DNA from: Allobosea sp. Leaf344
GTDB taxonomy: Bacteria; Pseudomonadota; Alphaproteobacteria; Rhizobiales; Beijerinckiaceae
NCBI RefSeq assembly: GCF_001426225.1
Contig: NZ_LMRT01000009.1
Coordinates: forward strand, 371,594-435,593
DNA: 64,000 nucleotides
Direction of reading: 5' to 3'
Below are positions 1 to 7,041 of the stretch, in pieces. The notes below the pieces were generated by a model. The model ran no database searches and was not told the DNA's origin. It saw nothing but the letters and a program-made list of their open reading frames with translations. Position 1 is the stretch's first letter; each line of letters begins with the position of its first letter. Made by a program: the position numbers and the translations under genes.

Positions 1-419
1 CGATCAAGGCCTTCCTGCCCGCCATGCTGGCCAAGGGCGGCGGCTCGATCGTCAATATCGCGTCGGGAGCGGGCTCGGTCCGCGGCATTCCCAACCGCTA
101 TGTCTATGGTGCGACGAAGGCCGCCGTCATCGGGTTGACCAAGGCCGTGGCCGCCGATTTCATCAAGCGGGGGGTGCGCGCCAACGCCATCTGCCCCGGC
201 ACCATCCAGTCCCCCTCGCTCGACCAGCGCATCAAGGACCTCGCCGCCGCCAGCAAGACCTCCGAGGCGGCCGCCCGCCAGGCCTTCATCGACCGGCAGC
301 CGATGGGCCGGCTCGGCACGGCGGAGGAGATTGCCTGGCTCGCCGTCTATCTCGCCTCGGACGAGGCCAGCTACACCACCGGCCAGATCCACCTCGCCGA
401 TGGCGGCTTCGCTCTCTGA
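1..419 (+). CDS. SDR family oxidoreductase, 5' truncated by the window edge
   Basis: C-terminal part of a classical short-chain dehydrogenase/reductase; reading is open from base 3, so the start lies outside the window. The serine strand (SIVNIASGAG), the YxxxK catalytic pair in YGATK and the C-terminal TTGQ...DGG segment are all present. The NRYVYGATKA and CPGTIQSPSLDQRI stretches resemble 2-keto-3-deoxy-L-fuconate / BDH2-type dehydrogenases. It sits 29 nt ahead of a D-erythronate dehydrogenase gene on the same strand, which fits a sugar-acid catabolic operon. The substrate is inferred, not shown. Confidence 0.85.
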   Translation, partial: IKAFLPAMLAKGGGSIVNIASGAGSVRGIPNRYVYGATKAAVIGLTKAVAADFIKRGVRANAICPGTIQSPSLDQRIKDLAAASKTSEAAARQAFIDRQPMGRLGTAEEIAWLAVYLASDEASYTTGQIHLADGGFAL

Positions 420-448
420 GCACGAGAAGAACACCAGGGAGATACGCG

Positions 449-1432
449 ATGCATATCCTCGTCCTCGGCGGCGCCGGCATGGTCGGCCGCAAATTCATCC
501 AGCGCCTGGCCAGGGACGGCCAGCTCGGCGGCCGGCCGGTCGACAAGATCACGGCGCAGGACGTCGTGGCCGCAGAGAAGCCAGAGGGCGCGCCCTTCGC
601 CTTCGAGGCGGTCGTCTCCGACATGTCGGTGCCGGGCGAGGCGGAGAAGCTCGTCGCCTCCCGGCCGGAGCTGATCGTCCATCTCGCCGCGATCGTCTCC
701 GGCGAGGCGGAGGCCGATTTCGACAAGGGCTATCGTATCAATCTCGACGGCACCCGCTATCTCTTCGACGCGATCCGCGCGATCGGCGACGGCTACAAGC
801 CGCGCCTCGTCTTCACCTCCTCGATCGCCGTGTTCGGCGCGCCCTTCCATGACAAGATCGCCGATGAGTTCCACACCACGCCGCTGACCAGCTACGGCAC
901 GCAGAAGGCGATCGGCGAATTGCTGCTCTGCGACTATACGCGCCGCGGCTTCTTCGATGGCGTCGGCATCCGGCTGCCGACGATCTGCGTGCGCCCCGGC
1001 GCCCCGAACAAGGCCGCCTCCGGCTTCTTCTCCAACATCATCCGCGAGCCGCTCAACGGCGTCGAGGCGGTGCTGCCGGTCTCCGAGACCGTCAAGCACT
1101 GGCACGCCTCGCCGCGCTCGGCGGTCGGCTTCCTGATCCACGCCGCGACCATGGACACCGCGGCGATCGGCCCGCGCCGGGCGCTGACCATGCCCGGCCT
1201 CGCCTGCACGGTGGCCGAACAGATCGAGGCGCTGCGCAAGGTCGCCGGCGAGGGCGTCGTCGCCCGGATCAAGCGCGTGCCCGATCCGGTGATCGACGGG
1301 ATCGTCGCGGGCTGGCCGCGCGATTTCGAGGCGACCCGCGCCCCGGCGCTCGGTTTCAAGGCGGAATCGAGTTTCGAGGAGATCATCCGCGTCCATATCG
1401 ACGACGAGCTCGGCGGCAACTTCGTCCGCTGA
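449..1432 (+). CDS. denD: D-erythronate dehydrogenase (NAD-dependent epimerase/dehydratase family)
   Basis: 327-aa extended SDR. It begins with the Rossmann motif GGAGMVG (residues 8-14), has VFTSSIAVFG as the active-site serine strand and SYGTQK as the YxxxK pair. Length and the whole-sequence pattern (LIVHLAAIVSGEAE, IRLPTICVRPG, RKVAGEGV) match DenD, which oxidises D-erythronate to 2-oxo-tetronate at the start of tetronate breakdown. A purine-rich GGGAGAT precedes the ATG. The kinase and aldolase partners (OtnK, OtnC, OtnI) are not in the window and might lie upstream. The gene converges on the lipoprotein gene at 1548-2087. Confidence 0.8.
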   Translation: MHILVLGGAGMVGRKFIQRLARDGQLGGRPVDKITAQDVVAAEKPEGAPFAFEAVVSDMSVPGEAEKLVASRPELIVHLAAIVSGEAEADFDKGYRINLDGTRYLFDAIRAIGDGYKPRLVFTSSIAVFGAPFHDKIADEFHTTPLTSYGTQKAIGELLLCDYTRRGFFDGVGIRLPTICVRPGAPNKAASGFFSNIIREPLNGVEAVLPVSETVKHWHASPRSAVGFLIHAATMDTAAIGPRRALTMPGLACTVAEQIEALRKVAGEGVVARIKRVPDPVIDGIVAGWPRDFEATRAPALGFKAESSFEEIIRVHIDDELGGNFVR

Positions 1433-1547
1433 GCGGGCATCGTCGCCATCCGGGCGAGGCACCGGCCCCGCCGGTTCCTCCGCCTCGCCGCGGCGGGACT
1501 TCTCAACGACTGGGCGCAGCCGGCGACAGTCGGCCGTGCCTTCCTCG

Positions 1548-2087
1548 CTAGCGCAGGGGCCTGCGCGCGAAGACCAGATCGACATCGCCGAGCGGCACGC
1601 CGAATTTCGAGACGATCGCGCGGTTGACGATGACGCCCTGCGGATTGCGCTCGATCACATCCTCGAAACGCACCCGCACCGGGCCCGAGCCGGTCGGCAG
1701 ATCGACCTCATAGGAGAGGCGCACGCCGCCGGCCTCGCTGCGTATCACCGCTTCGCCGACCACATCCTCGCGCGTGCCGACATAGCTGCCCGGGCCGGTG
1801 CGGCGGAACACCCAGGTCTTCACGTCGCGCTCGCCATCGGAATAGCTGAAGGCTTCGCGCAGCGTCAGCGTATCGCCGCGCACCCGCCCGCCCAGCACCA
1901 CCGTCAGACCGCGCGTCGCCCCGGTCAGCCGGTTGGTGAACGTCCCCTTGGCATAGCTGCGGCCGGCGAAATCCCGCTCCAGCACGATGCCCCTGGCATC
2001 GGGCATCGCGTCGAAGCCGGGCCGCGTCGCGCAGGCGGGCAGGAGAAGGGCGAGCGACAGGGTGAGCGCGACGCGGCGGGAGATCAT
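1548..2087 (-). CDS. DUF3833 family lipoprotein
   Basis: 179 aa. The N-terminus is a lipoprotein signal: charged start, hydrophobic stretch TLSLALLL and lipobox LPAC, so it is probably anchored on the periplasmic face of a membrane. The body (GIVLERDFAGRSYAKGTFTNRLTG, later GSGPVRVRFEDVIERN) is that of the DUF3833 family, whose molecular function is unknown. It lies downstream of the GNAT gene on the same strand but beyond a good terminator, so it is probably transcribed separately. Confidence 0.75.
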   Translation of the reverse strand: MISRRVALTLSLALLLPACATRPGFDAMPDARGIVLERDFAGRSYAKGTFTNRLTGATRGLTVVLGGRVRGDTLTLREAFSYSDGERDVKTWVFRRTGPGSYVGTREDVVGEAVIRSEAGGVRLSYEVDLPTGSGPVRVRFEDVIERNPQGVIVNRAIVSKFGVPLGDVDLVFARRPLR

Positions 2088-2110
2088 CTTGCAGCCTCCG
2101 AACGACGAAA

Positions 2111-2136
2111 AAGGCCCCGGACAGCGCCGGGGCCTT
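2111..2136 (-). terminator. Rho-independent terminator after the GNAT gene
   Basis: Perfect 10-bp inverted repeat AAGGCCCCGG / CCGGGGCCTT with a 6-nt loop. Read on the minus strand it is followed by a run of five T, the classic intrinsic terminator layout. It lies 4 bp beyond the stop of the acetyltransferase gene ending at 2141. Confidence 0.85.
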
Positions 2137-2140
2137 CGGT

Positions 2141-2809
2141 CTACGCGGGGCAGGCCTCACTGGATGAAGGCGCCGCCGGGCCGGGCTCCGCCGCCTCCTC
2201 GCCGAGATCGGGCGCATGTGCCCAGCCGCTCGATCCCCAGCTCTTCAGGGCCGCCCAGGTCGAGCGGTCGAGCCTGTACTGCTCGCAGGGAAACAGCCCG
2301 CCACGCGCCGGCAGCGCCTTCAGGAAGGACCCCTCGGCGCGGAAGCCCGACTTCTCCAGCACCCGGCGGGAGGCGGGGTTGATCACCCGCGCATCCGCCT
2401 CGAGCGCCTTGATGTCGAGCAGGGTGAAGAGCGTGTCGGTCAGCGCCTGCACGGCCTCCGTCGCATAGCCCTTGCCCCAATGCGGCAGCCCCAGCCAATA
2501 GCCGATGAAGGGCGTGCCATTGGCCTTGTGATGAGCCCCGATCATGCCGATCAGCTCATTGGGCCGGGCGCGCGGCGTGATCGCCAGGACGAGGTGATCG
2601 CCCAGCGCATTGCCCTTGCGGGCGCCGAAGATGAAGGGTTCGACCGCCTCGACCGGATAAGGATGCGGGATCGAGGCCGTCATCTCGGCCACGGATTTCT
2701 CGCCCGCCTGGCGCAGGATCGCCGTGGCGTCGGCCAGGCGCGGCCAGCGCAGCCAGAGACGGCGGGTCTCGAGCCGGAAAACATCGTCGCGGGTCAATTC
2801 CGGGAACAT
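2141..2809 (-). CDS. GNAT family N-acetyltransferase (RimJ/RimL type)
   Basis: 222 aa from the ATG at 2809, which has a good GGAGAG Shine-Dalgarno; the longer open frame upstream is out of character and not used. The family pattern is clear: LETRRLWLRWPRLADA at the start, the acetyl-CoA binding loop around GYWLGLPHWGKGYATEA (Q/RxxGxG/A-like) and the INPASRRVLEKSGF helix. These enzymes acetylate protein N-termini or small molecules. The gene follows rplU-rpmA on the same strand, a position often taken by a GNAT gene in Hyphomicrobiales. The usual next gene, obgE, is absent. The C-terminal 25 residues are acidic and probably disordered. Confidence 0.85.
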   Translation of the reverse strand: MFPELTRDDVFRLETRRLWLRWPRLADATAILRQAGEKSVAEMTASIPHPYPVEAVEPFIFGARKGNALGDHLVLAITPRARPNELIGMIGAHHKANGTPFIGYWLGLPHWGKGYATEAVQALTDTLFTLLDIKALEADARVINPASRRVLEKSGFRAEGSFLKALPARGGLFPCEQYRLDRSTWAALKSWGSSGWAHAPDLGEEAAEPGPAAPSSSEACPA

Positions 2810-2911
2810 GGGTCTCTCCGTCGGCGCAAACGAAAAAGGGAGCTGGACTTGTGCCCACCTCCCCTTTTCCTTGACCTTTGGGAAACCCCTGGAGGGTCTT
2901 GCCCTTCGATC

Positions 2912-2939
2912 CGATCCGGTTCGGTGGAACCGGCGGATC
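2912..2939. other. Hairpin downstream of rpmA
   Basis: CCGGTTC / GAACCGG (2916-2922 and 2927-2933) with a GGTG loop, extended by GATC pairs beyond a 2-nt bulge. There is no T-run, so it may end or process the rplU-rpmA transcript inefficiently and let some reach the GNAT gene. Sequence evidence only. Confidence 0.35.
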
Positions 2940-2961
2940 GAGGAAAACCCTATCCGCCGTC

Positions 2962-3228
<267 letters not shown>

Positions 3229-3328
3229 AACGCCCTACCTCGAAACTTCTACGTGCTCTGTAACCCGAATCGGCGGCAAAAGCCAGCCGACCCGGAGATG
3301 AAACCGAAACGACGCCTGACGATCGGTG

Positions 3329-4015
3329 TCAGTAGTCCTCGCCGGAGGCCTGTTCCGCCTGGTCGGCCTTCGCCCGCGGGGGCTTGCCGGCCAGGAGATC
3401 CTTGGCCTGGGCCACCCATTCCTCGCGGGTGGCGCGGCCACGCAGCTTCAGCTCCTCGTCCCATTTCGCGACGTCGGCCTCGCTCCAGGCGGCGATGTCG
3501 TTCCAGGAGGTGATGCCGGCGGCGCGCAGCTTCTTCTCGATGGTCGGGCCGACGCCCGAGATCAGCGAGAGGTTGGAGGCGTCGAGGCCTTCGCTCTTCG
3601 TCTCGGTCTTGGCCTTCTTCTCGGCCTTCGGCTTCACCGTCTCGGACGCGGCGGAGACGGCGGCCACCGCAGCGGCGCCCTTCTTCATCTCCGGCTTGCG
3701 GCCGCCGGTGAGGATGTCGGTGATCCGCACCACGGTCAGCTCGGAGCGGAAGCCGCGCTTGCGCTTCGAGTTCTGGCGGCGGCGCTTCTTGAAGGCGATG
3801 ACCTTCTCGCCGCGGGCCTGCTTCACGATCTCGCCGGCGACGGTGATGTCGCTCAGGAAGGGCGCGCCGACGGTCGATTTCTCGCCATCGGTCAGCATCA
3901 GCACCTCGCCGAAGGCGACGGTGTCGCCAGGCTCTCCAACGAGCTTGGCAATGGTGATTTCATCGTTCGCGGCGACGCGGAACTGCTTGCCGCCGGTTTT
4001 GATGACTGCGAACAT
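3329..4015 (-). CDS. rplU: 50S ribosomal protein L21 with C-terminal helix-hairpin-helix extension
   Basis: 228 aa against about 103 for a plain L21. Residues 1-105 are the L21 domain (MFAVIKTGGKQFRV, then the rRNA-binding FKKRRRQNSKRKRG). Residues 110-145 are an Ala/Lys-rich linker. Residues 150-208 (LISGVGPTIEKKLRAAGI onward) form a helix-hairpin-helix unit with two repeats, as in many Hyphomicrobiales L21 proteins. Two adjacent ATGs exist (4018 and 4015); the second has better spacing from GGAG and gives the canonical start. The extension may add RNA or DNA contacts, which is inference. Confidence 0.95.
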   Translation of the reverse strand: MFAVIKTGGKQFRVAANDEITIAKLVGEPGDTVAFGEVLMLTDGEKSTVGAPFLSDITVAGEIVKQARGEKVIAFKKRRRQNSKRKRGFRSELTVVRITDILTGGRKPEMKKGAAAVAAVSAASETVKPKAEKKAKTETKSEGLDASNLSLISGVGPTIEKKLRAAGITSWNDIAAWSEADVAKWDEELKLRGRATREEWVAQAKDLLAGKPPRAKADQAEQASGEDY

Positions 4016-4193
4016 CATTGTTCTCCATGTTCAGCCCCGCCCTGTCGCGAACCTCCTCGGGGGAGGCGCACGCGGGACGGCTTTTTGGCAGTCGGTTGCG
4101 TGGTGTGTCGCTCTTGTCGGCGCGGGCGGCCCGAAGGCTGACGTCCCGGCGCCAAAAGAGATCGGGCGCGGGTTTCCCCACGCCGGACGAGGC

Positions 4194-4222
4194 TCACTAG
4201 GCGCAGGCGCGCTTCCGGTCAA
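4194..4222 (-). promoter_or_regulatory. Candidate promoter of rplU-rpmA
   Basis: On the minus strand CTTGACC (-35 hexamer TTGACC, 4217-4222) is followed after exactly 17 bp by TAGTGA (4194-4199). A strong -35 with a weak -10 is common in alphaproteobacterial housekeeping promoters. Prediction from sequence only. Confidence 0.45.
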
Positions 4223-4283
4223 GAGTTTTGGCCGCCGGCGGCGAAATTTGTGACGGTTGCTTGAAAGCGCGCGATCACGAGGC

Positions 4284-4312
4284 TTGTCTCCCCGGCGGCC
4301 CGCGTGTAGTAA
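4284..4312 (+). promoter_or_regulatory. Candidate promoter of tRNA-Ser
   Basis: TTGTCT (4284-4289), 17-bp spacer, TAGTAA (4307-4312). Transcription would begin near 4319, about 22 nt before the mature tRNA 5' end. Confidence 0.5.
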
Positions 4313-4340
4313 CCAGCCCGCTTCGACCGAGCGCGACCGC

Positions 4341-4430
4341 GGACAGGTGGCAGAGTGGTTGAATGCACCGCACTCGAAATGCGGCATACCCGCAAGGGTA
4401 TCGGGGGTTCAAATCCCTCCCTGTCCGCCA
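4341..4430 (+). tRNA. tRNA-Ser (anticodon CGA)
   Basis: A 90-nt class II tRNA with encoded CCA. Acceptor GGACAGG (4341-4347) pairs with CCTGTCC (4420-4426), then G and CCA. The anticodon stem CCGCA/TGCGG encloses CTCGAAA with anticodon CGA at 4375-4377. A long variable arm (ATACCCGCAAGGGTAT) and the T-arm GGGGGTTCAAATCCC follow. It reads UCG serine codons. No integrase lies beside it. Confidence 0.97.
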
Positions 4431-4497
4431 CTCGTTTCGCCTTTAGCTGATAAGGCCGCCCGACGCGCCTCTCCCACGCCGAGCTGACACAGATCCC

Positions 4498-4830
4498 CTA
4501 TTTCGCCATCTCGCGGCAGCTTTCGACACAGGCCCGGCAGGCCTCGACGCATTCCTCCATGCCGCCCAGCCGCTCGCAATCGCTTGCGCAATCCTCGCAG
4601 ATATCGGCGCATTCGGCGCAGAGATGCTTGTGGTGCCGGGTGCCGAGCAGCATCAGATGCGCGGCCGTCCGGCAGGTCTCGGCGCAGGACAGCATCAGCC
4701 TGATGTGATCGGGGCGGGCATGTTCGCCGCCGATCTCCAGGCAATGGCCGGTGCTCATGCCGAGGCAGGTCTGGTAGCAGGCCAGGCAGGTCTCGATGCA
4801 GCGCTGCATCCCGGGATCGATCGCATGCAT
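4498..4830 (-). CDS. Four-helix-bundle copper-binding protein (DUF326/Csp-like)
   Basis: 110 aa, of which 16 are cysteine, arranged as repeated CxxxC and CxxC pairs ([40 protein letters not shown]). This is the signature of the DUF326 family and of Csp copper-storage proteins, whose helices line a core with Cys that bind Cu(I). There is no signal peptide, so it would be cytosolic, like Csp3. The ATG at 4830 has a GGAGAGG site. It is divergent from the DUF2171 gene at 4984. Confidence 0.85.
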   Translation of the reverse strand: MHAIDPGMQRCIETCLACYQTCLGMSTGHCLEIGGEHARPDHIRLMLSCAETCRTAAHLMLLGTRHHKHLCAECADICEDCASDCERLGGMEECVEACRACVESCREMAK

Positions 4831-4886
4831 GGTCCTCTCCTCCGTCAATGGGCGGTCCGGCGCCATGGCCGGCGCGCCGCGAGCCC

Positions 4887-4928
4887 GAGGCCCCACCGCC
4901 GAGGCTCCACCGCCGAGGCTCCACCCCC
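4887..4928 (+). repeat. Three tandem 14-bp repeats
   Basis: Three direct copies of GAGGCTCCACCGCC (the first with CC for CT, the last ending CCCCC) lie in the divergent region between the copper-protein and DUF2171 genes. They could be repeated regulator sites or simple slippage. Confidence 0.7.
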
Positions 4929-4983
4929 GGGGAACCTTCCTGTCGCGCCGCTGTTCCCTCCGCTCGCGCAGGGAGGCTCCAGC

Positions 4984-5223
4984 ATGATGTTCGTGGAAAA
5001 GATCCGGGAGGGGCTCGAGGTGGTCGGCTCCGATGGCGGCCATGTCGGCACGGTCGACGGTCTCTCCGGCCAGTTGATGAAGCTGAAGCGCTCCGATCCC
5101 GCCTCGGGCGGTGTCCACCATTACCTCGACATCGCTCTGGTCAGCGGCGTCGACGAGCGGCGCATCACGCTGCTGGTCCCGGCCGAGGAGGCGCAGGAGC
5201 GCTGGTCGGACGAATCCAGCTGA
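4984..5223 (+). CDS. DUF2171 domain protein
   Basis: 79 aa. Matches the DUF2171 / PRC-barrel-like pattern: a short beta-rich domain with [15 protein letters not shown], a middle [15 protein letters not shown] and [14 protein letters not shown] near the end. The family is common in Hyphomicrobiales and often stress-associated, but its function is unknown. The first of two adjacent ATGs is used, after GGGAGG. Stops 4 bp before the small antisense gene ending at 5228. Confidence 0.75.
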   Translation: MMFVEKIREGLEVVGSDGGHVGTVDGLSGQLMKLKRSDPASGGVHHYLDIALVSGVDERRITLLVPAEEAQERWSDESS

Positions 5224-5227
5224 GGCG

Positions 5228-5404
5228 TCAGCTTCGGATCTGACGCAGCGACCGCACGTAAAACTGCACCACCTGCTGCGTCACCTCCGAGCCCAGCGAT
5301 TGTGCGCTCCTGACGGCGGCAAGGCTGTAGCGTCCCTCGGCCGCGACGATGTCGGCGGCGAGCAGCATGGCGAAGACCAGAGCGGTGACGAGGCCATTGT
5401 GCAT
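5228..5404 (-). CDS. Small putative exported protein (58 aa)
   Basis: A short frame running from ATG at 5404 to TGA. The N-terminus MHNGLVTALVFAMLLAADIVAAEG looks like a signal peptide. The rest (YSLAAVRSAQSLGSEVTQQVVQFYVRS) is a plausible amphipathic helix. Third codon positions are almost all G or C, as in the neighbouring real genes. No clear Shine-Dalgarno is visible and I do not recognise the family. It could be an exported helical peptide or a chance frame. Confidence 0.45.
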   Translation of the reverse strand: MHNGLVTALVFAMLLAADIVAAEGRYSLAAVRSAQSLGSEVTQQVVQFYVRSLRQIRS

Positions 5405-5434
5405 GCCGCCATAATAGCCGGCGGCTCTTGCCGC

Positions 5435-5446
5435 TTCCCTAGGGAA
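5435..5446. promoter_or_regulatory. Perfect 12-bp palindrome TTCCCTAGGGAA
   Basis: Lies about 30 bp upstream of the small exported-protein gene and downstream of the flavoprotein gene. Its symmetry and CTAG centre, which is rare in bacterial DNA, suggest a protein-binding site. No regulator is assigned. Confidence 0.35.
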
Positions 5447-5509
5447 ACCGAAGGCATTTGAAGCAAAACCGCGGCGATCCGGGGCCCGGTTGCTCCGCCG
5501 GATCTGGGC

Positions 5510-6916
5510 TCACTCCGGATCGGCTTGCGCGAGCGCTGCGGCATGACCGGCGATCCGGCCGAGCACCACCGCCGTCAGCAGCCCGTTGCCGGAGAGATAG
5601 CCTTCCGCGCCGGAGCCGGAGACGCCGCAGGCGGCGCCGCCCGCCGCGAACAGATTGGGCATCGCCCTGCCCACCGCATCCTGCACGCGCGCCATCCGGT
5701 CGATGACCAGCCCGCCCTGGGTGTGGAACAGCGCGCCGGTCACCTTCACCGCGAGGAAGGGCGGTTCGAGCTGCCGCAGCCCGGTCAGCTCCCGGCCGAA
5801 CGCGTCGCGGCCGCCCGTCTCCTTGCCCTGCGCGAGCGCCTGCATCGTCTCCGCCAGCGCCTGCTCGGGCACGCCGATGCGCTTCGCCATCTCGGCCCAG
5901 TCGCCGGCGGAGAGGATGGCGCCCATCGCCTCGGCCCGCTTGAAATCCTCGAATTGCCGCGCGACCCCGGCGATGCGGCTGTCGAACAGCGTCCAGGCGA
6001 TCCCATCCGGCTGTTTCAGCACCTCCGCCGCCTGCTCGGAATAGCCGCGCGATTCATCGCAGAAGCGCCGCCCCAGGCGGTTCACCTGGACGCCGCCCTC
6101 GGTGATCGTCGCCCAGGTGATCAGGATGCCGGCGGGATGGGCGACCGAGCCATGGCCCTGGTGGCCGCCGAGATGGCGCGTCGCGGCCCCGAGCGCCTGG
6201 CCCCACAGCACCGCCTCGCCCTGATTGCCGGGATGGCCGAAATACAGGGCCTCCTTGAGCGACGGGATGTGGCGCGCGACGAGCTCCTTGTTGCCGCCAT
6301 AGCCGTTGCAGGCCAGCACGAGCTGCATGCAGCCGATCTCCTCCTGCGTGCCGTCCGGGCGGCTGAAGCCCAGCCCCAGCACGCGGCCCGTCTCGTCGGC
6401 GTATAAGGTCGTCACCTGCGCCTCGCAGAGGAGATCGACGCCCGCGAGCTCCGCGGCCTGGCGCAGCGCGTCGATCAGCTCCTCGCCGGAGCGGCTGGGC
6501 AGCCCATGCATGCGGCGCGCGGAATGGCCGGGATAGGAAAAATCCGCGATCACCGAGAAGGACAGCCCGTGCCGGTCGGCGAGCCATTCCAGCGCCGGCC
6601 CGGCCTGGTCCGTGACCAGCGCGACGATGGCCGGATCGGGCTCGTTCTTCGCCTTGGCCATGATGTCGCCGGCGAAGCGCGCGGAATCGTCGGCGATCCC
6701 CGCCGCCTTCTGCCAGCGCGTGCCGGCCGCCGGGACCAGCCCGGCCGACAAAGCGGTCGAGCCCCGCGGCAGCGAATCCCGCTCCAGGACGAGCACCTCC
6801 GCCCCGGCCTCCCGCGCCGTCAGCGCCGCGATCAGACCGGCCGCACCAGCGCCAATGACGACGACCGGCACAGCGAGCGGAAACGCCCGTTCCGCGACGC
6901 GCACAACCCTGCTCAC
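5510..6916 (-). CDS. FAD-dependent oxidoreductase, fumarate reductase/KstD-type flavoprotein
   Basis: 468 aa from GTG at 6916, chosen because AGGGAG sits 6 nt before it; an ATG 21 bp upstream has no such site. VVVIGAGAAGLIAALTA is the ADP-binding motif near the N-terminus and GGAACGVSGSGAEGYLSGNG the C-terminal FAD loop of the FAD_binding_2 family. These soluble flavoproteins reduce or form a C=C bond next to a carboxyl or keto group. The gene is divergent from the leuC-like gene across a 125-bp AT-rich promoter region, so it probably belongs to the same pathway, perhaps desaturating or reducing a dicarboxylate intermediate. Confidence 0.85.
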   Translation of the reverse strand: MSRVVRVAERAFPLAVPVVVIGAGAAGLIAALTAREAGAEVLVLERDSLPRGSTALSAGLVPAAGTRWQKAAGIADDSARFAGDIMAKAKNEPDPAIVALVTDQAGPALEWLADRHGLSFSVIADFSYPGHSARRMHGLPSRSGEELIDALRQAAELAGVDLLCEAQVTTLYADETGRVLGLGFSRPDGTQEEIGCMQLVLACNGYGGNKELVARHIPSLKEALYFGHPGNQGEAVLWGQALGAATRHLGGHQGHGSVAHPAGILITWATITEGGVQVNRLGRRFCDESRGYSEQAAEVLKQPDGIAWTLFDSRIAGVARQFEDFKRAEAMGAILSAGDWAEMAKRIGVPEQALAETMQALAQGKETGGRDAFGRELTGLRQLEPPFLAVKVTGALFHTQGGLVIDRMARVQDAVGRAMPNLFAAGGAACGVSGSGAEGYLSGNGLLTAVVLGRIAGHAAALAQADPE

Positions 6917-6954
6917 CCGGCACTCCCTCAGCCGCATCCGCCCACATCGGCACC

Positions 6955-6990
6955 GTATCCTGTATTAGATTTAAAACAAGAAGTTGCCTG
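6955..6990. promoter_or_regulatory. AT-rich divergent promoter region
   Basis: A stretch TGTATTAGATTTAAAACAAG stands out as strongly AT-rich within a GC-rich region, between the divergent flavoprotein and leuC-like starts. It probably holds -10 elements for both directions. I could not fix hexamers with confidence. Confidence 0.5.
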
Positions 6991-7041
6991 ATCGCAGGAG
7001 CCGCACTAGCTTGCAGCCCGGGTTTCCGAGATGGTGGATCG

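Larger units (their letters stand above)
4019..4340. promoter_or_regulatory. Divergent intergenic region between rplU and tRNA-Ser
   Basis: A 322-bp stretch without a gene. It holds an apparent minus-strand promoter for rplU-rpmA, a roughly 170-nt rplU leader (about 4019-4190) with short hairpins such as CCTCC/GGAGG at 4052-4066, and a plus-strand promoter for the tRNA. No other open frame here looks coding. Confidence 0.6.

Noticed and set aside
1455..1487. Terminator hairpin between denD and the DUF3833 gene
   Set aside because: CGAGGC/GCCTCG with an inner ACCGG/CCGGT pairs only imperfectly and lacks a T-run; too weak to list.
4341..4430. tRNA-Ser as an integration site of a genomic island
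   Set aside because: No integrase and no repeat of the tRNA 3' end were seen nearby.
4887..4928. Possible CRISPR array
   Set aside because: Direct 14-bp repeats without spacers and without cas genes.
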